23,704 nucleotides of DNA from a virus. The notes beneath the pieces were generated by a model. The model saw only the letters and a program-made list of their open reading frames with translations, ran no database searches and was not told the DNA's origin. How positions within the stretch are numbered: the stretch's first letter is position 1; the number at the start of each line of letters is the position of its first letter. The DNA lies in the IMG/VR virus record IMGVR_UViG_3300034101_001728, positions 1 to 23,704 of that record; one strand, written 5' to 3'. This document shows positions 19,535 through 23,704 of this stretch, one piece after another. The translations under genes and the position numbers were made by a program.

Positions 19535-20504
19535 CGGGCTCGTGACCGGCACGGATCTCGAGGTGCGGATCGACGCCGCCATCGACTACCACGGCGATGC
19601 CATGCTGCTGCCGCACGGACGGCTCATGGCGATCCTCAACGCTGCCGGCGGTGACGAGGTGACGCTGGAGCCGACGGGCGCGCAGTGCGTCGTGCGGTGC
19701 GGCCACGGCACATGGACGCTGCCCGTCGAAGACGCGGCCGAGTACCCGCTGTGGGAACCAAAGGACGCCAAGCCGGTGACGCGGCTCCCGGCTGACCAGT
19801 TTGCTCGGGCGGTGCGTGGCGTCGTGTTTGCCGCCGACCAGGAGTCCAGCCGCTACGCCCTCGGGGCCGTGCTCGTGGACGTGAAGGACGGCGTGGTCAA
19901 CTTCGTGGCCACGGACGGCCGCCGGCTGTGCTCGTGCGAGATGGAGCACGACCTGGCCGTCGATGACACCACGACGCTGGTGCCGAGCCGGGTGATGCAG
20001 ATCCTGGCCCGCGTCGCTGTGGCAGCCGGCGAAGACTCGGTGCAGCTGGAGGCCACGGCGAACGAGCTGCTGGCGACGATCGGCGGCACGACCGTCACGG
20101 CACGGCTGACGGAGGGGCGGTTCCCCAAGTGGCGCGACGTGATACCGAAGGACGGCGGCGAGCCGACCACGGTGCTGGCCACCGAGTTGCTGTCAGCCAC
20201 CAGGGCTGCAGCCATCGTGACGAGCGAGCAGTCGAAGGGCGTGCAGTACACGTTCACGGCTGAGGGCATCCACTTGCACGGGCAGTCGGCCGAGGCCGGC
20301 GAGTCGAGCGTGACGTGCGAGATCGTGGAGGCGGGCAAGGCGTGCAGCGTGAAGCTTGACCCGGTGTTCGTGCGTGAGTGGCTCTCGGGCCTTCCGGCTG
20401 ACGGCGAGCCCACGGTGAGCGTCCAGGCCACGGACGCTCAGTCGGCCGTCGTGCTTCGCACGGACACGTTCACGGGCGTCATCATGCCCCTGGCGACGGA
20501 GTGA
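19392..20504 (+). CDS. dnaN: DNA polymerase III beta subunit (sliding clamp)
   Basis: A 370-residue protein, the usual length of a bacterial beta clamp. I chose ATG 19392, which has AAAAGGA (19378-19384) upstream; the frame is open further left. Features: 'LKSALAAVSPAVPTRAPKPV' with 'LTNVRL' in domain I, 'ESSRYALGAVLVDVKDGVVN' and 'FVATDGRRLCSCE' at the start of domain II, 'LTEGRFPKWRDVIP', and 'FTGVIMPL' at the C-terminus, as in the clamp's VMPMRL ending. It would encircle DNA as a homodimer and hold a polymerase. No phage DNA polymerase gene is seen in the window, so it may serve the host enzyme or a polymerase encoded elsewhere. Confidence 0.9.
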   Translation: MATATKERRKTGGITLSAAELKSALAAVSPAVPTRAPKPVLTNVRLGDGLVTGTDLEVRIDAAIDYHGDAMLLPHGRLMAILNAAGGDEVTLEPTGAQCVVRCGHGTWTLPVEDAAEYPLWEPKDAKPVTRLPADQFARAVRGVVFAADQESSRYALGAVLVDVKDGVVNFVATDGRRLCSCEMEHDLAVDDTTTLVPSRVMQILARVAVAAGEDSVQLEATANELLATIGGTTVTARLTEGRFPKWRDVIPKDGGEPTTVLATELLSATRAAAIVTSEQSKGVQYTFTAEGIHLHGQSAEAGESSVTCEIVEAGKACSVKLDPVFVREWLSGLPADGEPTVSVQATDAQSAVVLRTDTFTGVIMPLATE

Positions 20505-20506
20505 CG

Positions 20507-20815
20507 ATGGAAAACAAGCGTGCAGTCATATTGCACCAGATGTGGACTGCTGGCGAGACTGCCGAGGCGATTGGCAAACGCTTCGGAGTCTCTGCCAGCA
20601 CCGTCTGCCATTGGGCGCAGAAGTACAAATTGCCAAAGCGACAGAGACCGCAAAAGAACAAGTTTGCAGACCCGTCGCCAGAAGAGATCGAGCGACTCAA
20701 GGCTGTGCTAAAGGAACGGCACATTCAAGAGCGGATGCGGGAAGACGTGACGAACACGCAGAGCAAGGTTTCCAAGTGGCGGCGAGGGATATTTCAGCCG
20801 AGAGGTGTGGCGTAG
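20507..20815 (+). CDS. HTH protein (GcrA/homeodomain-like), copy 1
   Basis: A 102-residue protein; ATG 20507 fits the GACGGA site better than GTG 20501, which overlaps the clamp stop. The N-terminal HTH reads 'MWTAGETAEAIGKRFGVSAS' then 'TVCHWAQKYKLPKR'. A basic linker follows, then 'DPSPEEIERLKAVLKERHIQ' and 'RMRED'. The same layout (HTH, basic linker, DP[ST]P.EIE..., RED) is found in the gene at 23254. Probably a DNA-binding regulator; target unknown. Confidence 0.65.
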   Translation: MENKRAVILHQMWTAGETAEAIGKRFGVSASTVCHWAQKYKLPKRQRPQKNKFADPSPEEIERLKAVLKERHIQERMREDVTNTQSKVSKWRRGIFQPRGVA

Positions 20816-20842
20816 AACGCACAGGATCAGGAGCGGCGAACC

Positions 20843-21100
20843 ATGAGCGATGACAACACGCAGGGCGCGGCCGCGATTCAAAACACGCACATGACTGACC
20901 AGGAGATTCGCATGAGTGATCCAACGACAGCGACTCCTGGCCTGGAGGGGCCGCTGTGCTACGGATACACGCGCGACGGCGTGTGGCTGGACACCTACTA
21001 CGGCTGGGTGATTCCTGATGACGCCTCCGTCGCTGATGCAGGCGAGGCGGGGCCGGCCATTGAGCGAGACAGTCAGCGATCAGCGGCACCGTCCGCTTGA
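20843..21100 (+). CDS. Hypothetical small protein (85 aa, or 62 aa from ATG 20912)
   Basis: Two starts are possible. ATG 20843 has AGGAGCGG upstream (85 aa). ATG 20912 has a better spaced AGGAG (20901-20905) and yields a 62-aa protein beginning 'MSDPTTATPGLEGPLCYGYT'. The shared part is acidic with several aromatic residues ('GVWLDTYYGWVIPDD'). No domain recognised. Both starts are followed by MSD, which hints at a local duplication of the start region. Confidence 0.45.
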   Translation: MSDDNTQGAAAIQNTHMTDQEIRMSDPTTATPGLEGPLCYGYTRDGVWLDTYYGWVIPDDASVADAGEAGPAIERDSQRSAAPSA

Positions 21101-21128
21101 GTTGACACGCATGCCATCTTCCGTTTGA

Positions 21129-21144
21129 CCCGGCGGACACCGGG
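21129..21144 (+). other. Hairpin before the secreted-peptide gene
   Basis: CCCGG (21129-21133) and CCGGG (21140-21144) flank the loop CGGACA. It sits in the leader of the gene at 21164, just before its ribosome site CGGAGG. As in the recT leader, the loop contains GGA. No -10 element was found at proper distance from TTGACA (21102-21107). Confidence 0.35.
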
Positions 21145-21163
21145 CGTTCACGGAGGATGTCTC

Positions 21164-21442
21164 ATGCGTTTGCTTCTCGCTTGCCTTGTGGCCCTGGCCT
21201 GCTTCACGGTTGAAGCCGCCCCGACTGTCATCGTGACGGCCCAGGATCACGCCACGATCATCGCCCGTCGCGGCGTGCTCGTGCATTCGAGCTGCGGCCA
21301 GTACGAAGGGATCGGCTGCGGCTCGACGCCCGAGGCCGCTCGGAGGAACTGCTGTTTCTTCGGCAAGCGGGTGATCGTTGAGGAAGGCGTCGCCTACTCG
21401 CCGGCCCGTCGCCAGTGGTTCGCGGTGATTCGCTACCGGTGA
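21164..21442 (+). CDS. Secreted or periplasmic small cysteine-containing protein
   Basis: A 92-residue protein from ATG 21164, with CGGAGG upstream (21151-21156). Its N-terminus 'MRLLLACLVALACFTVEA' is a clear signal peptide, with likely cleavage before 'APTVIV'. The mature part has four cysteines ('SSCGQYEGIGCG', 'ARRNCCFFGKR') and ends 'ARRQWFAVIRYR'. The 'S.C...G.GCGST.E.A.RNCCFFG' motif is reminiscent of small secreted proteins found in planctomycete and environmental phage genomes, from memory. Export of a phage-encoded peptide suggests a cell-surface function; the role is unknown. Confidence 0.65.
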   Translation: MRLLLACLVALACFTVEAAPTVIVTAQDHATIIARRGVLVHSSCGQYEGIGCGSTPEAARRNCCFFGKRVIVEEGVAYSPARRQWFAVIRYR

Positions 21443-21445
21443 GCC

Positions 21446-21844
21446 GTGGCCATCACGTTCTCAGTACCGGGCGAGCCCGTCCCGCAGCCGAGGCCACGCG
21501 TCTCGACTCGGGGCGGGTTCGCACGGGCGTATGTGCCAGCCAAGCACCCAGTGCATGCCTACCGGCAATCGCTGGCAGCAGCTGCTCGAGATGCTGGCGT
21601 CACGCAAACCGACGAGCCGCTCAGTGTTGTTATCGACGCCGTCTTTGTGCGGCCGAAGTCTCATATGCGGAAGAGCGGCGTGAAACCAGACGCACCGAGG
21701 CTTCCCAGGCCCGACGTGGACAACATCGCCAAGGCGGTGCTTGACGCTCTGCAGGACGTAATCGGCGATGACACATGCGTGGCTCGCCTGGTGGTCGAGA
21801 AGAGCTACGGACAGGAGGCACGGACTACCGTGCGGATCGGGTGA
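21446..21844 (+). CDS. rusA: RusA-family Holliday junction resolvase
   Basis: A 132-residue protein from GTG 21446. Conserved motifs: 'VPGEPVPQPRPRVS' at the N-terminus and 'PRPDVDNIAKAVLDALQDVI' at 87-106, followed by 'GDD'. The acidic residues D90, D92 and D109 with K96 correspond to the RusA active site. It would cut four-way DNA junctions made during recombination and replication, in keeping with recT upstream. Length is standard. The next gene starts within its stop codon (GTGA at 21841). Confidence 0.9.
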   Translation: MAITFSVPGEPVPQPRPRVSTRGGFARAYVPAKHPVHAYRQSLAAAARDAGVTQTDEPLSVVIDAVFVRPKSHMRKSGVKPDAPRLPRPDVDNIAKAVLDALQDVIGDDTCVARLVVEKSYGQEARTTVRIG

Positions 21845-22374
21845 GCAACGCCAGCCTCTACCGCTACCTCGCCGAGCACTGCCAGCGGCACAAGGTGCAG
21901 CACTACCTTGAGATCGGCACCCGTGAAGGCGATTCGCTGCGAATCGTGCTAGAGAACGCCGCCGCCGATCTGCTGTCTGTCTGGGTGGCGGATCTCTGGG
22001 GCAGCGACTACGGCGGCAGCGGACGCGGCAGCCATCAGCACATCGAGCAGCTGCTGGACGATTTCAACTTCGACGGCCGCCGTGCGTTTCTCGACGGCAA
22101 CAGCCGAGACACGATCCCGGCCCTGATGCCCGAGAAAGCCGAAGCGTTCGGCCTTGTGCTCGTGGACGGCGACCACTCTTACGAAGGCGGCATGGCCGAC
22201 TTGGTGAACGTCTGGCCGCTCGTGAAGCCCGGCGGCTGCGTCGTGTTCCACGACATTACGCACCCGGCTCACCCCAATCTGATGCAGTGCTTTGACGAGT
22301 TCGTGGCGAAGCACAACGCGCCGCACGAGATCATCACGGACGGCTACGGCCTCGGAGTCGCGTGGAAGAAATGA
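21841..22374 (+). CDS. SAM-dependent class I methyltransferase
   Basis: A 177-residue protein from GTG 21841 in a GTGA overlap with rusA. Motif I 'LEIGTREGDSL' (23-33), a motif II acidic site 'VADLWGSD', and 'VDGDHSYEGGMADLVNVWPL' (108-127) followed by 'VKPGGCVVFHDI' fit the Methyltransf_24 type, often found with glycan modification genes. It overlaps the glycosyltransferase start (ATGA), so the two probably form a pair. Its substrate is probably a sugar or peptide rather than DNA, but this is not proven. Confidence 0.8.
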   Translation: MSNASLYRYLAEHCQRHKVQHYLEIGTREGDSLRIVLENAAADLLSVWVADLWGSDYGGSGRGSHQHIEQLLDDFNFDGRRAFLDGNSRDTIPALMPEKAEAFGLVLVDGDHSYEGGMADLVNVWPLVKPGGCVVFHDITHPAHPNLMQCFDEFVAKHNAPHEIITDGYGLGVAWKK

Positions 22375-23279
22375 ACATTCCCGACCATCTCATCTATCCA
22401 CTGGAGCCGTTCGCCGAGCTGTACCAGAAACGGTACGCGGAAGGCATGGCCCGGCTGGCTCATTCCAAGGTGGCTTTCGTGGGCCTAGCCCGAAACTGTG
22501 CCGTGCGGCTGGCTGAGAACCTCGGGCGGCTTGAGCACCTTGTGCGGTCGTGCAAGTCGTGGGCACTGCACATCGAAGAGAACGACAGCACGGACCAGAC
22601 GCTTGAGGTGCTCCAGGCGTTCGCCGAAGCGTACAAGCAGGCCACGTTCACATCGCAGACGCTTGGCCGCGAGCACTACGGGGCCGAGTTCGCAGGACGC
22701 AGGACGATTGCCCTGGCCGAGTACCGCGACGCGTGCCAGCGGTGGGTGCGGGACTGTGCCGCCGACGCCGACTACGTGATCGTGATCGACTGGGACCAAT
22801 GGGGCGGCTGGTCGCACGCTGGAGTCATCAACGGCATCGGATGGCTCGTGCAATTGCAGGGGGCCTACGGCATGGCCAGCGTCTCACTTAACGAGTTCAC
22901 GATGCTTGGCATGGGCGAGGATCGCAAGCCGAAGATCGGCAAAGGATGGACGCACTACGATGCCTGGGCGTTGCGTGGAGTTGGGCAGTCTCGTTGCTAC
23001 TTTGATGACTACACCGCTGGCCTTGGCGGCTGGAAGCACCAGTGGCTGCCGCCGGTTGGCTCGCCGCCCGTGCTCGTCTCGTCTGCATTCGGCGGGCTGT
23101 GCATCTACCGCACCGAAGCCTTCCTGCAAGGCACATATGACGGCGTGAAAGACTGCGAGCACGTTCCGTATCACGCAAGCGTCGCCAAGGCGACGGGCCA
23201 GCACTTGTATCTGAACCCGTCGCAACGATGCGTCATGGCTTGGATGACCGACAATGAAGGGCTGCACGGCGACCATTAG
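22371..23279 (+). CDS. GT-A-like glycosyltransferase
   Basis: A 302-residue protein from ATG 22371 in an ATGA overlap. 'KVAFVGLARNCAVRLAENLG' (33-52) and 'SWALHIEENDSTDQTLEVLQ' (63-82) with 'VIVIDWDQWGGWS' (136-148; D140 and D142) fit a GT-A fold with a D-x-D metal/nucleotide-sugar site. The order and the '.LARN.....END.T..T' pattern resemble the CMT1/GT69-like mannosyltransferase group (from memory). Together with the methyltransferase it may modify a glycan, the host surface or phage DNA. It has no signal or membrane segment. The following gene overlaps by 26 bases. Confidence 0.75.
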   Translation: MNIPDHLIYPLEPFAELYQKRYAEGMARLAHSKVAFVGLARNCAVRLAENLGRLEHLVRSCKSWALHIEENDSTDQTLEVLQAFAEAYKQATFTSQTLGREHYGAEFAGRRTIALAEYRDACQRWVRDCAADADYVIVIDWDQWGGWSHAGVINGIGWLVQLQGAYGMASVSLNEFTMLGMGEDRKPKIGKGWTHYDAWALRGVGQSRCYFDDYTAGLGGWKHQWLPPVGSPPVLVSSAFGGLCIYRTEAFLQGTYDGVKDCEHVPYHASVAKATGQHLYLNPSQRCVMAWMTDNEGLHGDH

Positions 23280-23616
23280 CGTCGCCGCATTCCGAGCCGA
23301 TTGGCTGACGCACATGCCCATGCGGGCATTGTGCGAGCGGTGGACCATTTCCCGCGACCAAGTCATACGCCTTAAGCACGTCTGGCATCTGCCACCCCGG
23401 CACGACAGGCGACTACGGGCCAAGCCCGTGCGTCAGCGTGACCCGACGCCCCGCGAGATCGAGCAGGCCAGGAAGGAGATCCAGGCGACGTGGAGCGAGG
23501 AAGTCCGCGAGGACCGCCGCGTCATCAAGAGCCAGCCCGTGACGCTCAAGCGGATCGAGATGACCGACGAAGCCCGGGACGCGTTCGAGGACCAGGCCGG
23601 CGAGGTGCAGTGGTGA
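23254..23616 (+). CDS. HTH protein (homeodomain-like), copy 2
   Basis: A 120-residue protein from ATG 23254, overlapping the glycosyltransferase by 26 bases; a later start is possible. The HTH part is 'WLTHMPMRALCERWTISRDQ' followed by 'VIRLKHVWHLPPR'. Next come a basic linker, 'RDPTPREIEQARKEIQATWS' and 'EEVREDRRV'. The 'DPTP.EIE..' block with 'W.EE.RED' parallels the gene at 20507. It may be a transcription regulator or a terminase-associated DNA-binding protein; context cannot decide. Confidence 0.6.
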   Translation: MKGCTATISVAAFRADWLTHMPMRALCERWTISRDQVIRLKHVWHLPPRHDRRLRAKPVRQRDPTPREIEQARKEIQATWSEEVREDRRVIKSQPVTLKRIEMTDEARDAFEDQAGEVQW

Positions 23617-23704
23617 GCGGCAACGATCACGTACAGCGGCGGATCGTCGTGGAGTACGGGCAGCTGTACGCGTACTGCTACATGACTGACGGCAACGGCA
23701 AGGT
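23613..23704 (+). CDS. Partial protein at right edge, unknown
   Basis: GTG 23613 overlaps the preceding stop (GTGA) and the frame remains open to the window edge, giving 30 residues starting 'MSGNDHVQRRIVVEYGQLYA'. Too short to identify. It continues outside the window. Confidence 0.4.
   Translation, partial: MSGNDHVQRRIVVEYGQLYAYCYMTDGNGK

Noticed and set aside
21101-21130. TTGACA at 21102 as a promoter for the secreted-peptide gene
   Set aside because: No acceptable -10 element at 15-19 bases spacing.
1-23704. CRISPR arrays, insertion sequences, rRNA, tRNA genes
   Set aside because: No regularly spaced repeats, transposase genes with terminal inverted repeats, or conserved RNA gene motifs were seen.

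Overview
This window is a stretch of a tailed-phage genome or prophage (siphovirus-type Caudoviricetes) with high GC content. Genes are tightly packed, with many ATGA/GTGA stop-start overlaps and frequent GTG starts. The host cannot be proved from the sequence. The tail protein at 6097-8508 carries cysteine repeats of the 'GACC...C..GG.F.G.GT.C' kind that I associate with Planctomycetota proteins, so a planctomycete-like host is my best guess (inference).

Layout. Region 1 (1-8870, + strand) is a canonical siphovirus neck and tail module. It runs: end of a gp6-like head-tail connector, head-tail adaptor, HK97-gp10-like protein, DUF3168-like tail terminator, two tandem small tail-tube-like proteins, tail assembly chaperone plus an out-of-frame second half, a short tape measure, three unfamiliar tail-associated proteins, a large cysteine-rich/beta-helix fibre or adhesin, and a small CxC protein. 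Region 2 (8871-11005, +) holds a two-helix membrane peptide, a HELLH metallopeptidase, a calcineurin-like phosphoesterase, a MazG/DUF1599-like protein and a small unknown. Region 3 is a tyrosine integrase on the minus strand (11098-12006), convergent with region 2 and divergent from the early genes. Region 4 (12100-13705) is a control region with four sigma70-like promoters, small early genes (an HTH protein with a histone-H1-like tail, a 58-73 aa protein, a lipoprotein or membrane peptide, an SH3-like small protein) and a structured leader. Region 5 (13706-23704, +) is the recombination, replication and modification module. It encodes a RecT-family annealase, winged-helix protein, ParB/MT-A70 fusion adenine methyltransferase, replication-initiator-like protein, stand-alone LexA-type winged helix, DNA polymerase beta clamp, two related HTH proteins, a secreted Cys-containing peptide, RusA resolvase, a SAM methyltransferase and a GT-A-like glycosyltransferase.

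How it works together (inference). The integrase indicates a temperate phage. Early transcription would run rightward from the promoters at 12.15-13.25 kb through recT, the initiator and the clamp, giving recombination-linked replication that uses the host polymerase through a phage clamp, with RusA resolving branched DNA. The late tail genes lie on the left, so terminase, portal and capsid genes should lie just outside the left edge. No rRNA, tRNA, CRISPR array or insertion sequence was found.

The most notable signals are: a CTT TAG C sequence exactly where a +1 frameshift would join the two halves of the tail assembly chaperone; two near-duplicate promoters that each place an ATG at the predicted transcription start; and a tandem pair of GGA-loop hairpins, with a possible mini-ORF, in the recT leader.
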